In this document: positions 8,470 through 16,911 of the stretch, piece by piece | Numbering within the stretch: position 1 is the first letter of the stretch | Layout: every line of letters starts with the position of its first letter | Assembly: GCF_003387475.1 (NCBI RefSeq) | Contig: NZ_QUNO01000030.1 | Location: 1 to 64,000 of the forward strand | Direction: 5' to 3' | Source: Kutzneria buriramensis | GTDB taxonomy: Bacteria; Actinomycetota; Actinomycetes; Mycobacteriales; Pseudonocardiaceae | Length of the DNA: 64,000 nt | Program-made: the position numbers and the translations under genes | The notes under the pieces: model-generated | Told to the model about the DNA's origin: nothing | The model's database searches: none | The model's input: the letters and a program-made list of their open reading frames with translations, nothing else

Positions 8470-9576
8470 TCAGCGGGCATTTGCTCCGGACCACTGCGCC
8501 GCCACGTCCGCCGCAAGGGCGGCCAGCGTGCCGGCCGGGTCGGCCATCGCCGCCGGCACCGAGCCCGCGTGCTCGGCGACGGCGTAGGACTGCTCGACGC
8601 CGACCGCGCCGGCCTCGCGGCGGCCCACGCTGACCTGGCCGGCCAGCACCAGGCAGGGGATGCCCCGCTCGGCCGCGCCGGCGGCCACCGCGGTGATCAG
8701 CTTCCCGCGCAGCGACTGCCAGTCGAAGCTGCCCTCGCCGGTGATCGCCAGCCGGGCCCGGTCCAACGCCTCGTCCAGCCTCGTCAGCGTCCTGACCAGC
8801 GAGGATCCGGACGTGAACTCGGCGCCCAGCGCCAGCAGCCCGGCCCCCAGGCCGCCGGCGGCGCCCGCGCCGGGCCGGTCGCGCACATCACGTCCGGCGG
8901 CCGCGAGCACGTCCGCCCACCGGGTCAGGCCGGCCTCCAGCCGGTCCACCGCGGCCGGGTCGGCCCCCTTCTGCGGACCGAACGTGTTCGCCGCCCCGTG
9001 CCGTCCGAGCAGCGGGTTCTCCACGTCGGACGCCGCGACGAGGGCGATCCCGACCTCCGGCAGCTCGGCGTCGGCCGCCCGCGCCAGGTCGGTGCCGCCG
9101 GGCCCGATCGGGGCTCCTGTGTCATCGCTCACGTGCCCGCCGAGGGCCCTGATCAGACCCGCGCCGCCGTCGGTGGTGCCGGAGCCGCCGAGCCCGACGA
9201 CCGCCGTGCGCATGCCGGCGTCCCGGGCGGCGACGATCAGCTCGCCGACGCCGTACGTGGTGGACGTCTCCGGGTCGCGGCGCTGCGTGAGGTGCAGACC
9301 ACACGCCTGCGCCGATTCGATGTAGGCGGTGCCGTCGTGGGCGAGCCACTGCGCGTGCACCGGCTGCCCGAGCGGACCGGTCACCCGCGCCTCGTGCAGT
9401 TCGCCGCCGAGAGCGCCGTGCAGCACCTCGACGAAGCCGGGTCCGCCGTCGGCGAGCGGGCGCAACAGGAGTTCGTCGGACGGCGCGGTCCGGCGCCAGC
9501 CGGCGGCGATGGCCTCCGCGGCCTCGCGGGCGGTCAGCGTGCCGCCGAAGCAGTCCGGTGCGACGAGTACGCGCAT
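8470..9576 (-). CDS. Glycerate kinase
   Basis: 368 residues, the size of the GlxK/GarK-type glycerate kinase. It starts MRVLVAPDCFGGTLTA, close to the family's APDSFKGSLTA signature, and contains ADGGPGFVEV and GLGGSGTTDGGAGL. It phosphorylates D-glycerate (usually to the 2-phosphate in this family). The serine/lysine usual in APDSFKGS is replaced here (CFGG), so specificity should be treated with care. It lies upstream of the HesB gene on the same strand and diverges from the DUF3043 gene across 42 bases. Confidence 0.85.
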   Translation of the reverse strand: MRVLVAPDCFGGTLTAREAAEAIAAGWRRTAPSDELLLRPLADGGPGFVEVLHGALGGELHEARVTGPLGQPVHAQWLAHDGTAYIESAQACGLHLTQRRDPETSTTYGVGELIVAARDAGMRTAVVGLGGSGTTDGGAGLIRALGGHVSDDTGAPIGPGGTDLARAADAELPEVGIALVAASDVENPLLGRHGAANTFGPQKGADPAAVDRLEAGLTRWADVLAAAGRDVRDRPGAGAAGGLGAGLLALGAEFTSGSSLVRTLTRLDEALDRARLAITGEGSFDWQSLRGKLITAVAAGAAERGIPCLVLAGQVSVGRREAGAVGVEQSYAVAEHAGSVPAAMADPAGTLAALAADVAAQWSGANAR

Positions 9577-9618
9577 GGCGCTGAAACTACCTCTGGTGGC
9601 CTGGCTTACCCTGGTGAC

Positions 9619-10284
9619 GTGAGGTTCTTGCGCCGCAATTCAGCCGACGACGCCGCCGCTCAGGACGAGGCGGTGGACATCGCCACGGAATCCGACCTGG
9701 CGAAGGGGCAGACCGCGCGCAAGGGCCGTCCGACGCCGAAGCGGATCGAGGCCGAGGGCCGCCGCCGCGGCCCGGTGCCGCCGCCGCCCCGCACCCAGCG
9801 CGAGGCGATGAAGCGCAACCGCGACCTGCGGCCGAAGCTGACCCGCGAGGAGCGCGGCAAGGCGCAGAACGAGCGGCGCGAGCGCATGATGGCCGGCGAC
9901 GACGCGTACCTGATGCCCAAGGACCGTGGCCCGGTCAAGGCGTTCGTCCGGGACGTGATCGACTCGCGGCGCAACTTCATGGGCCTGTTCATGCCGATGG
10001 CGATCCTGGTGCTGGTGTCGTACTTCGCACAGGTGGCGGTGCCGGCGATGGGCCTGGTGCTCCAGGAGTACGTGATGCTGGCCTGCCTGGTGTTCCTGCT
10101 GGCGATGGTCGTCGAGGCGATCATGCTCGGCCGGCTGGCGACGCGGCTGGCCCGAACCAAGTTCCCCAAGGAGACCATCGGCACCGCCAGCATGGTCTGG
10201 TACACGTTCACCCGGGCCAGCCAGGTGCGCCGGCTGCGGGTGCCGCGGCCGCGGGTGCGGCCGGGCGAGACCGTCTCGGTCTGA
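9619..10284 (+). CDS. DUF3043 membrane protein
   Basis: 221 residues. A long, highly charged N-terminus (GRPTPKRIEAEGRRRGPVPP, then KLTREERGKAQNERRERMM) precedes DAYLMPKDRGPVKAFVRD and two TM helices at about 130-150 and 155-175. This layout is the actinobacterial DUF3043 family (mycobacterial Rv2206 type). The function is unknown; the cytoplasmic basic arm suggests contact with nucleic acid or ribosomes, but that is speculation. GTG at 9619 sits close to the likely promoter and has no Shine-Dalgarno, suggesting a leaderless message. Confidence 0.82.
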   Translation: MRFLRRNSADDAAAQDEAVDIATESDLAKGQTARKGRPTPKRIEAEGRRRGPVPPPPRTQREAMKRNRDLRPKLTREERGKAQNERRERMMAGDDAYLMPKDRGPVKAFVRDVIDSRRNFMGLFMPMAILVLVSYFAQVAVPAMGLVLQEYVMLACLVFLLAMVVEAIMLGRLATRLARTKFPKETIGTASMVWYTFTRASQVRRLRVPRPRVRPGETVSV

Positions 10285-10311
10285 GATCCCGCCCCACGAG
10301 ATCCGGGGCCA

Positions 10312-10332
10312 TTAATTAGCTGATCTAACTAA
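10312..10332. promoter_or_regulatory. Operator-like dyad before aldo/keto reductase
   Basis: TTAATTAG-CTGAT-CTAACTAA: an inverted repeat of the form TTAnTTAG-N5-CTAAnTAA, 20 bases before the ATG at 10353. It is AT-rich in a GC-rich region. It resembles a TetR- or MarR-type operator; no regulator gene is adjacent. Confidence 0.45.
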
Positions 10333-10352
10333 CGACGTCTAGGCTTCGGGAC

Positions 10353-11339
10353 ATGGAGTTTCGTCGCCTGGGCCGCAGCGGCCTGTCGGTAAGTGAGATC
10401 TCGTACGGCAACTGGATCACCCACGGCTCCCAGATCGAGCAGGATCAGGCCGTCAAGTGCGTGCACGCCGCGCTCGACGCCGGCATCACCACGTTCGACA
10501 CGGCCGACGTGTACGCCAACACCAAGGCCGAGTCGGTGCTCGGCGAGGCGCTCAAGGGCCAGCGCCGGGAGAGCCTGGAGATCCTCACCAAGGTCTTCTG
10601 GCCGACCGGTCCCGGCGGCCCCAACGACCGCGGCCTCGGCCGCAAGCACGTGCTGGAGTCGATCAACGGCTCGCTGAAGCGGCTGGGCACCGACTACGTC
10701 GACGTGTACCAGGCGCACCGGTTCGACCGGACCGTGCCGCTGGAGGAGACCTTCCTCGCCTTCGCCGACATCGTGCGGCAGGGCAAGGCGCTCTACATCG
10801 GCGTCTCCGAGTGGAACGCCGACCAGATCACCCGCGGCGCGGCCGTCGCCCGCGAGCTGAAGGTGCCGTTCATCTCCAACCAGCCGCAGTACAACATGCT
10901 GCACCGGGTCATCGAGCCGCAGGTCATCCCGACCAGCGAGCGGGAGGGCCTGTCGCAGATCGTGTTCTCGCCGATCGCGCAGGGCGTGCTCACCGGCAAG
11001 TACCTGCCGGGCCAGCCGGTGCCGGAGGGCTCGCGGGCCACCGACGCCAGCGGCAAGAACTTCATCTCCCGGCTGCTGCTCGACGAGGTGCTGGAGAAGG
11101 TCCAGCAGCTCAAGCCGATCGCCGCCGACGTGAACCTGTCGCTGGCCCAGCTGGCGGTGGCCTGGGTGCTGCAGAACCCGAACGTCGCCTCGGCGATCAT
11201 CGGCGCCAGCCGGCCGGAGCAGGTGGCGGAGAACGTCAAGGCCGCCGGCGTGAAGCTGGACGCGGAGATCCTGGAGCGGATCGACAAGGTCCTGGAGGGC
11301 ACGGTCCGCACCGACCCGATGCTGACGCAGTCTCCGTGA
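10353..11339 (+). CDS. Aldo/keto reductase
   Basis: 328 residues, an NADP-dependent (alpha/beta)8 barrel enzyme. The family tetrad is present: Asp and Tyr in FDTADVYANTKAE, Lys in ILTKVFW, His in VYQAHRFD. The sequence resembles the KCNAB/YghZ group (AKR6/AKR14-like; GVSEWNADQI, GASRPEQVAENVKA). It reduces aldehydes or ketones; the substrate is not predictable. It is a single gene, preceded by an operator-like dyad at 10312 and followed by the hairpin at 11343. It is not part of the mycobacterial order, so it is probably an insertion into this block. Confidence 0.85.
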   Translation: MEFRRLGRSGLSVSEISYGNWITHGSQIEQDQAVKCVHAALDAGITTFDTADVYANTKAESVLGEALKGQRRESLEILTKVFWPTGPGGPNDRGLGRKHVLESINGSLKRLGTDYVDVYQAHRFDRTVPLEETFLAFADIVRQGKALYIGVSEWNADQITRGAAVARELKVPFISNQPQYNMLHRVIEPQVIPTSEREGLSQIVFSPIAQGVLTGKYLPGQPVPEGSRATDASGKNFISRLLLDEVLEKVQQLKPIAADVNLSLAQLAVAWVLQNPNVASAIIGASRPEQVAENVKAAGVKLDAEILERIDKVLEGTVRTDPMLTQSP

Positions 11340-11342
11340 TTC

Positions 11343-11396
11343 GCAGGGAAGGGGGCTTTCCCTGCGCTCGATGCGGGGAAAGCCCCCCTTCCCTGC
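11343..11396. terminator. Long hairpin, GCAGGGAA family
   Basis: GCAGGGAAGGGGGCTTTCCC (11343-11362) pairs with the complementary stretch ending at 11396, with one extra C. It lies between the convergent aldo/keto reductase and the small gene at 11405, so it can end both transcripts. No T tract. Confidence 0.65.
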
Positions 11397-11404
11397 ATCG
11401 AGGG

Positions 11405-11599
11405 TCAGGGCTTGAGGCTCATAGGCCCGTAGACGACCTCGTCGCCGTCGAGGAGCGTGACCTGGGTGACGTCGATCTCCGCGAGGTCGGTCCAGGTGGC
11501 GCTGAGCCAGTCCTCGGCGGCGGCCTGGTCGTCGAACGCGACGTCCGGGCCGGTCACGTCGAGGCCGTCGTCGTCCTGGTAGTGCCATCGCAGCGCCAT
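11405..11599 (-). CDS. Small hypothetical protein, 64 aa
   Basis: 64 residues from ATG at 11599 (MALRWHYQDDDG). It is acidic and probably a single small beta/alpha domain: FDDQAAAEDWLSATW looks amphipathic, and the sequence ends VVYGPMSLKP. No signal peptide or TM segment. Similar short proteins are, from memory, found beside cobU in related actinobacteria, but I cannot name a function. It diverges from cobU with only 23 bases between the start codons, so the two promoters must overlap the opposite gene. Confidence 0.65.
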   Translation of the reverse strand: MALRWHYQDDDGLDVTGPDVAFDDQAAAEDWLSATWTDLAEIDVTQVTLLDGDEVVYGPMSLKP

Positions 11600-11622
11600 G
11601 CGCAGACGGTAACGTCCGGCCG

Positions 11623-12138
11623 GTGACGTCACGGACACTGGTGCTCGGCGGCGCCCGCTCGGGCAAGTCGGCGCACGCCGAGGGGCTCGCGGGGGACGTC
11701 GTCACCTACGTGGCGACGGCGCGGCGCGACCCGTCGGACGCCGAGTGGCAGGCGCGGATCGCCGCGCACGTGGCCCGCCGGCCGGCCGCGTGGTCGACGG
11801 TGGAGACCACGGATCTGCCCGAAATACTGGGGAAAGTCCCGGAAACGGTGCTCGTCGACGACCTCGCGACGTGGCTGACGGGCGTGCTGGACGACACCGG
11901 CGGCTGGGATGGCCCGGTGGACGGGGCCCGCGCCCGGTGTGACGAACTCGTCGAAGCGGTGGCGCGACGCCACTGGCCGCTGGTACTTGTGTCCGCCGAG
12001 GTCGGGCTGGGAGTGGTGCCCGCGACCCGCTCTGGCAGGCTGTTCCGCGACGAACTGGGCTCGCTGAACGCGAGGCTGGCGCAGGTGTGCGACGAGGTGC
12101 TGCTGCTCGTGGCCGGCCTGCCGCTCCGGCTGAAGTGA
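11623..12138 (+). CDS. cobU: Adenosylcobinamide kinase / guanylyltransferase
   Basis: 171 residues. The P-loop GGARSGKS at residues 9-16 is the CobU signature; YVATARRD and a later region ending near [13 protein letters not shown] are also typical. The enzyme phosphorylates adenosylcobinamide and then transfers GMP to form AdoCbi-GDP in nucleotide-loop assembly. It starts with GTG at 11623 and is first in a cobU-cobT-cobS operon; cobT follows after 13 bases. Confidence 0.92.
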   Translation: MTSRTLVLGGARSGKSAHAEGLAGDVVTYVATARRDPSDAEWQARIAAHVARRPAAWSTVETTDLPEILGKVPETVLVDDLATWLTGVLDDTGGWDGPVDGARARCDELVEAVARRHWPLVLVSAEVGLGVVPATRSGRLFRDELGSLNARLAQVCDEVLLLVAGLPLRLK

Positions 12139-12151
12139 AAGGACGCCGAAG

Positions 12152-13222
12152 GTGACGACCATCGAGTTCCCCGCCGTCGAACCGCCGGACCCGGCCGCGC
12201 AGCGGGAGGCGTCCGCCCGCCACGAGCGGCTGACCAAGCCCGCCGGCTCGCTGGGCCGGCTGGAGGAGCTCGGCGTGTGGATCGCCGCGTGCCAGGGCAA
12301 GTGCCCGCCGCGGCCGTTCACCCGGGCCCGGGTGGTGGTGTTCGCCGGCGACCACGGCATCGCCCGCCACGGCGTGTCCGCGTTCCCGCCCGAGGTCACG
12401 GGCCAGATGGTGGCCAACTTCATGACCGGCGGCGCCGCGATCAACGTCCTGTCCGGGGTGTCGGGGGCGACCGTGCGGGTTGTCGACATGGCCGTCGACG
12501 CCGACACCCCCGAGCAGGTCGGCAAGTTCAAGGTGCGGCGGTCGTCCGGCTCCATCGACCGCGAGGACGCCCTCACCGAGGACGAGGTGCGGCAGGCCGT
12601 CGCCGCCGGCATGGCCATCGCCGACGAGGAGGTCGACGGCGGGGCGGACCTGCTCATCGCCGGCGACATGGGCATCGGCAACACGACGCCGTCGGCGGTG
12701 ATCGTGGCCGCGCTGACCGGCGAGGAGCCGGTGGCGGTCGTGGGGCGCGGCACCGGCATCGACGACAGCGCGTGGATGCGCAAGACCGCCGCGATCCGGG
12801 ACGCGCTGCGCCGGGCCCGCAAGGTCACCGGCGATCCGCTGGCCCTGCTGCGCACGGTCGGCGGCGCGGATCTCGCCGCCATGGCCGGATTCCTGGCGCA
12901 GGCCGCCGTCCGCAAGACCCCGGTGCTGCTGGACGGCCTGGTCGTCGGGGCCGCGGCGATGGTCGCCGAGGACCTCGCGCCGGGCGCGCGGCACTGGTGG
13001 GTCGCCGGGCACCGGTCGGTCGAACCCGCGCACGGTTTCGTGTTGGGGCACCTGGGTTTGACGCCGATCATCGACCTGGGCATGCGGCTGGGCGAGGGGT
13101 CGGGGGCGGCCGCCGCGCTGCCGCTGCTGACCATGTCCGCGCGCATCCTCACCGAGATGGCCACCTTCGGCGACGCCGGGGTTTCCGAGCGGTCCGAGGA
13201 CACCGCGAGCACACCGTCGTAA
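12152..13222 (+). CDS. cobT: Nicotinate-nucleotide:dimethylbenzimidazole phosphoribosyltransferase
   Basis: 356 residues. [33 protein letters not shown] and GDMGIGNTT are hallmark CobT motifs; the general-base Glu lies in [11 protein letters not shown] near the C-terminus. It activates the lower-ligand base of cobamides as the alpha-ribazole phosphate. GTG start at 12152 with AAAGGA upstream. A short tail ([13 protein letters not shown]) follows the catalytic region. Confidence 0.93.
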   Translation: MTTIEFPAVEPPDPAAQREASARHERLTKPAGSLGRLEELGVWIAACQGKCPPRPFTRARVVVFAGDHGIARHGVSAFPPEVTGQMVANFMTGGAAINVLSGVSGATVRVVDMAVDADTPEQVGKFKVRRSSGSIDREDALTEDEVRQAVAAGMAIADEEVDGGADLLIAGDMGIGNTTPSAVIVAALTGEEPVAVVGRGTGIDDSAWMRKTAAIRDALRRARKVTGDPLALLRTVGGADLAAMAGFLAQAAVRKTPVLLDGLVVGAAAMVAEDLAPGARHWWVAGHRSVEPAHGFVLGHLGLTPIIDLGMRLGEGSGAAAALPLLTMSARILTEMATFGDAGVSERSEDTASTPS

Positions 13223-13224
13223 CC

Positions 13225-13953
13225 GTGGACGGGCTGCGGCTCGCCGTGTCGTGGCTGACGGTGCTGCCCGTGCCGTCGCCGTCCGTCGACCGGCGGGTCG
13301 CCGCCCGCGCCATCTCCGTCGCGCCGGTCGTCGGCCTGCTGCTGGGGATTCTCGCCGCCGCCGTGTCGTGGGGCGTGGTGCGGCTTGGCGCTCCGCCACT
13401 GCTGGCCGGGCTGCTTGTCGTTGCACTGCTGGCGTTGCTGACCCGCGGCATGCACCTGGACGGGCTCGCCGACACTGCCGACGGCCTCGGCTGTTACGGG
13501 CCGCCGGAGCGGGCGCTGGAGGTCATGAAGTCCGGCGGGGCCGGGCCGTTCGCTGTAGTGGTTCTCGTTGTGGGACTGGGGATTCAGGCCGTCGGCTTCG
13601 GGGTGGAGCCGTGGCCGGCGGTGCTGTTGGCGGTGGTGGTCGGGCGGGTCGCGTTCACCTGGTGCTGCCTGCGATCGGTGCCGGCGGCGAGGCCGGAAGG
13701 CCTGGGGGCGTTGGTTTCCGGCAGCCAGACCGTGATCGTCCCTCTGTTGTGGACAGTCGCCGCCGTGGCCGGCGGGGTTTTCGCGGTGCCGGATCGCCCC
13801 TGGCTGGGACCGGTTGCGGTGGTGCTGGCCACCGGGCTGGTGCTGGTGCTGGTCCGGCACGTGCGCAAGCGCTTCGGCGGCATCACCGGCGATGTGCTGG
13901 GGGCGGCCTGCGAGCTCGCCACGACGGTCGTGCTGACGGTGTGCGCGTTCTGA
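13225..13953 (+). CDS. cobS: Cobalamin synthase (adenosylcobinamide-GDP ribazoletransferase)
   Basis: 242 residues, a polytopic membrane enzyme with about six hydrophobic segments. HLDGLADTADGLG is the Asp-rich active-site motif that binds Mg and the substrates. It joins AdoCbi-GDP to alpha-ribazole (phosphate), completing the coenzyme. GTG at 13225 lies two bases after the cobT stop, so translation is probably coupled. This closes the cobUTS operon, which ends at the hairpin at 13954. Confidence 0.92.
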   Translation: MDGLRLAVSWLTVLPVPSPSVDRRVAARAISVAPVVGLLLGILAAAVSWGVVRLGAPPLLAGLLVVALLALLTRGMHLDGLADTADGLGCYGPPERALEVMKSGGAGPFAVVVLVVGLGIQAVGFGVEPWPAVLLAVVVGRVAFTWCCLRSVPAARPEGLGALVSGSQTVIVPLLWTVAAVAGGVFAVPDRPWLGPVAVVLATGLVLVLVRHVRKRFGGITGDVLGAACELATTVVLTVCAF

Positions 13954-14007
13954 CGCAGGGAAGGACGCCTTACCTGCGTTGAACGAGGGTAAGGCGTCCT
14001 TCCCCGC
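13954..14007. terminator. Long hairpin, GCAGGGAAGGACGCC family
   Basis: GCAGGGAAGGACGCCTTACC (13955-13974) pairs with GGGTAAGGCGTCCTTCCCCGC (13987-14007), loop containing TGCGTTGAAC. It starts at the cobS stop. Sequence and loop are almost the same as the hairpin at 27301-27355. Confidence 0.7.
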
Positions 14008-14020
14008 ATCAGGATCTGCC

Positions 14021-14057
14021 TACATTCGGTGTGTTTGTGAGCGCGACTCGCGGGGGG
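14021..14057 (-). repeat. 3'-end repeat element, copy 2
   Basis: Read on the minus strand it follows the TAA of the P450 gene immediately: CCCCCCGCGAGTCGCGCTCA, ending ACACCGAATGTA. It is the same family as 6616-6664. Confidence 0.75.
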
Positions 14058-15185
14058 TTACAAGACCACCGGGAGGGATTTCAACGCGTGCGACCGGAAC
14101 GATGCTCGCCACGGCAGCTCCGCCGCCGGCACGGCTAGGCGCAGGTCGGGGTGCCGCGCGAACAGAACCTCCAGGGCCAGGCGGATCTCCAGACGGGCCA
14201 AGGGGGCGCCCAGGCAGTAGTGGACGCCGTGGCCGAAGGTGAAGTGCTGGCGGTCCAGCGCCGGATCGCGGTTGGCGGAGGCCATGCCGAGCAGCACGGT
14301 GTCGCCGGCGGGAATGGTGACGCCGCCGACGGAGATGTCCTCCACGGGGAACCGGCGGATCGCATAGTGGGCCGGCACGGCGAGCCGGAGCAGCTCCTCG
14401 ACGTCGACCGGCTGCCCGGGGTTCTCCAGCTGCGACAGCACGCCGGCGGCGATGACGTGGCCGGTGTTCTCGACGCCGGCGAGCAGCAGCAGGAAGGCCA
14501 GCGACACCAGCTCGTTCTCGCTCATCCGGTCCTGCTCGTCGCGGGCCTGGATGATCGCGGACAGCAGGTCGTCGCCGGGCTCGGAGCGCCGCGCGCCGAC
14601 CAGCTCGACGAGGAACTTCTGCATGTTGGCGATGCCGTCGGCGGCGTCGCCGGCGCTGGCCGGCGCGAACATGGCCGCGGTCCAGGCGGCGAAGCCAGCG
14701 CGGTCGGCCACGGGCACGCCGATCAGGTCGCCGATCACCTTCAGCGGCAACGGCGCCGTGTACGCGGTGACGAGGTCGACGGTCGGGACCCCCAAACTGT
14801 CGATCGGCGCGAACCGGTCGATCAGCTCCTCGGCGTCGGCCCGGATGTCGTCGGCCATCTGCTCGACCCGGCGGGCGGTGAAGGCGCGGGAGACGATACG
14901 GCGCAGCCGCTGGTGGTCGTCGCCGTCCATGTTCATCATGTTGGCGTCGAGCTCCGGCGGCAGCGAGAAGCCGGCGTAGCCGGTGCGGGAGTTGGCCTTG
15001 TCCACGGACAGCCGCGGGTCGCCGAACAGCGCGGCGACGTCGGCGGCGCGCGTGACGATCCACGCGGGCGTGCCGTCGGGCGTGGCGAGGTGATGCACAG
15101 GACCGGCCTCACGCAGCCGTCGGTGGAAGTCGTACGGGTCGGCGAAGAACGCGGCGTCGAACGGCATGGACAGCTGGTCGCTCAC
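14058..15185 (-). CDS. Cytochrome P450
   Basis: 375 residues, short for a bacterial P450 but complete at the C-terminus. The heme loop FGHGVHYCLGAPLAR puts the ligand at about Cys324; the K-helix ExxR is EELLR. The I-helix reads LLLLAGVENTGH, where the usual acidic-Thr pair (ET/DT) is replaced by Glu-Asn-Thr. The start is GTG at 15185, which overlaps the stop of the upstream membrane-protein gene (GTGA), with AAAGGGAAA upstream. It is the last gene of the XRE-ImmA-TM-P450 cassette. The substrate is unknown; no ferredoxin is adjacent. Confidence 0.9.
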   Translation of the reverse strand: MSDQLSMPFDAAFFADPYDFHRRLREAGPVHHLATPDGTPAWIVTRAADVAALFGDPRLSVDKANSRTGYAGFSLPPELDANMMNMDGDDHQRLRRIVSRAFTARRVEQMADDIRADAEELIDRFAPIDSLGVPTVDLVTAYTAPLPLKVIGDLIGVPVADRAGFAAWTAAMFAPASAGDAADGIANMQKFLVELVGARRSEPGDDLLSAIIQARDEQDRMSENELVSLAFLLLLAGVENTGHVIAAGVLSQLENPGQPVDVEELLRLAVPAHYAIRRFPVEDISVGGVTIPAGDTVLLGMASANRDPALDRQHFTFGHGVHYCLGAPLARLEIRLALEVLFARHPDLRLAVPAAELPWRASFRSHALKSLPVVL

Positions 15186-16354
15186 GCGATTTCCCTTTCC
15201 GCGGAACGGTTTTCCCGCGCCACGGCGTCGACTATAGGCGAGCGGCGGAACGCCCTGGCCACCGCCCGCTGGTGCGCGAGCTCGCCGGCGAGGTCGCCGG
15301 GCGCGGCGACGGTGGTGGCCTCGATCGACTCCCGTTTGGGCGCGCCGGATTCGACGGCTTCCAGCGCCACGCGTAACTGGGCCGCCTCGATCACCGCGGC
15401 CGCCGCGTCGTCGGCCAGCCCGGCGGCGCGGCACTGGTCGGTGACGGCCGAGCTCATCCACGGCTGCAACGCCCGCTGGCCGTCCCGGATCTCGATGAGC
15501 ATCCGGTACAGCCTGGTGTCCACGGGCGTGCCGGCCTCCAGGGGCAGCCGGACCTCGGGCGTGACGGCGACGATCCGGGCATGCAGGGGCGCCAGCTGAC
15601 GCAGGGCGAAGACCCTGCCGACCCAGGCGGAAGCGTTGGTGAGGTGGTGCCCCCACGAGGGAATGGTCCACGCGATGGGCCGCAGGATCGCACTCGTCAC
15701 GGCGGCGATCTGCACCACCGGTTCCCACGCGACGCCGGAGGAGCCGAACATGGCGACCGCGATGTCGCCGAGACGGCCGGCGGCGTACACGAAGTCGGCG
15801 CCGCAGCCGGTGGCCGTCAGCAGAAGGCCGCGGCGCAGCCAGGTGTCGGTGACCTTCCGGGCGCACTGGAGGCAGATCCGCAGCGTGCTGCCCTGCGCCA
15901 CACAGAACGACAGCACGTACACCGTGAGGTACCACGGGAACTGACCGGCCTTGGCCAGCGCGAAGTCGTTGGGGTTCTCCCCCTTGGACATGCTGTCGAA
16001 GAACAGCACGGCCATCGCCACCAGCACCGCCGCGAAGGCCAGCAGCCGCAACCGGAGCTTCCGCCACGCGGTCGCCGAGTCGTGCACCCACAGCAGCACC
16101 AGCACCTGCTGGAGCGCGGCCAGCACGATCACCAGGCTCTGCGTGATCAGCCCGGAGATGTTGGTGATGCCCAGCGCGGCGCTGACCTTGGGCCAGATCG
16201 TCGGCGACGACAGCGTGAACAGCACGGTGGTGCCGGCGAAGACCAGCCACAGCACGACGTGCACCGGGGTGCGGCGGGTCCACAGCGTCGGCAGCCGCCA
16301 CAGCGTGACGATGCCGACGATGATCGCGCACGCCGGATACAGGTAGGCGTTCAT
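15182..16354 (-). CDS. Multi-TM protein, MAB_1171c-like
   Basis: 390 residues. The N-terminal two-thirds is membrane: about seven hydrophobic segments, beginning MNAYLYPACAIIVGIVTLWR. The C-terminal third (from about residue 250: ALRQLAPLHARIVAVTPE, then LYRMLIEIRDGQRALQPW) is soluble and alpha-helical. This architecture matches the actinobacterial MAB_1171c family, loosely annotated as putative transporters, usually beside XRE and ImmA genes. Both ends overlap neighbours by four bases (ATGA, GTGA). I would call it a membrane sensor or transporter of unknown substrate. Confidence 0.75.
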   Translation of the reverse strand: MNAYLYPACAIIVGIVTLWRLPTLWTRRTPVHVVLWLVFAGTTVLFTLSSPTIWPKVSAALGITNISGLITQSLVIVLAALQQVLVLLWVHDSATAWRKLRLRLLAFAAVLVAMAVLFFDSMSKGENPNDFALAKAGQFPWYLTVYVLSFCVAQGSTLRICLQCARKVTDTWLRRGLLLTATGCGADFVYAAGRLGDIAVAMFGSSGVAWEPVVQIAAVTSAILRPIAWTIPSWGHHLTNASAWVGRVFALRQLAPLHARIVAVTPEVRLPLEAGTPVDTRLYRMLIEIRDGQRALQPWMSSAVTDQCRAAGLADDAAAAVIEAAQLRVALEAVESGAPKRESIEATTVAAPGDLAGELAHQRAVARAFRRSPIVDAVARENRSAEREIA

Positions 16355-16911
16355 CTCGTCCCAGGGTGATCGGCGCGCCCCAGGGCGCGCACCAGCCGCT
16401 CCACCAGTTCCCGGTCCTCCGGCACCACGTCCCACGCGCGGTCCGGCGTCCACGGGCTGATCCGCTGTCCCATCATCGAGGCGAGCAGTTCCGCCTCCTG
16501 TTCGGCCACGCTGTTGGTGTGCTCGCGGCCGAGCACCCGCTGCACCATCGCCGGGTCCAGCGACGGCATCATCATCGCGATCGCGTCCTCGGCCAGCACC
16601 GTCTCGGTCTCGTGCTGGAACACCAGGTGCGCGACCTCGTGCAGCACGATCTGGCGCTGGTAGAGCGGCACGGCCCGGCGCTCGAAGACGATGAAGTCCT
16701 CGTCGTGGGTGGCGATGAGGAAGCCCTCCGGCGCGGCCACCGGCAGGTCGAACGGCACCAGCCGGACCGGCCGGCCGCGGCGCTGCCCGATGTGGTCGAT
16801 GACGTCCTGGATCTCCGCGCCGGCGCGGAGATCCAGGGTTTCCAGCTCGTTCTGGCAGCGCCGGCGCAGGGAGCCGGGCACCGCGCGGCGGCTCCAACGG
16901 GCGACCATCAC
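16351..16911 (-). CDS. ImmA/IrrE family metallo-endopeptidase
   Basis: 186 residues. The HExxH zinc motif is HEVAH at about residues 91-95, after the typical IVLHEVAHLVFQHE helix; a later acidic helix (VAEQEAELLASMMG) supplies the third ligand region. ImmA/IrrE proteases usually cleave an XRE-type repressor encoded next door, here the gene just upstream. The junction reads GTGATG, so either GTG at 16911 (overlap GTGA) or ATG at 16908 could start it. It is part of a four-gene overlapping operon. Confidence 0.82.
   Translation of the reverse strand: MMVARWSRRAVPGSLRRRCQNELETLDLRAGAEIQDVIDHIGQRRGRPVRLVPFDLPVAAPEGFLIATHDEDFIVFERRAVPLYQRQIVLHEVAHLVFQHETETVLAEDAIAMMMPSLDPAMVQRVLGREHTNSVAEQEAELLASMMGQRISPWTPDRAWDVVPEDRELVERLVRALGRADHPGTR

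Noticed and set aside
11540-11622. Cobalamin riboswitch before cobU
   Set aside because: Only 23 bases separate the divergent start codons and no B12-box is seen.
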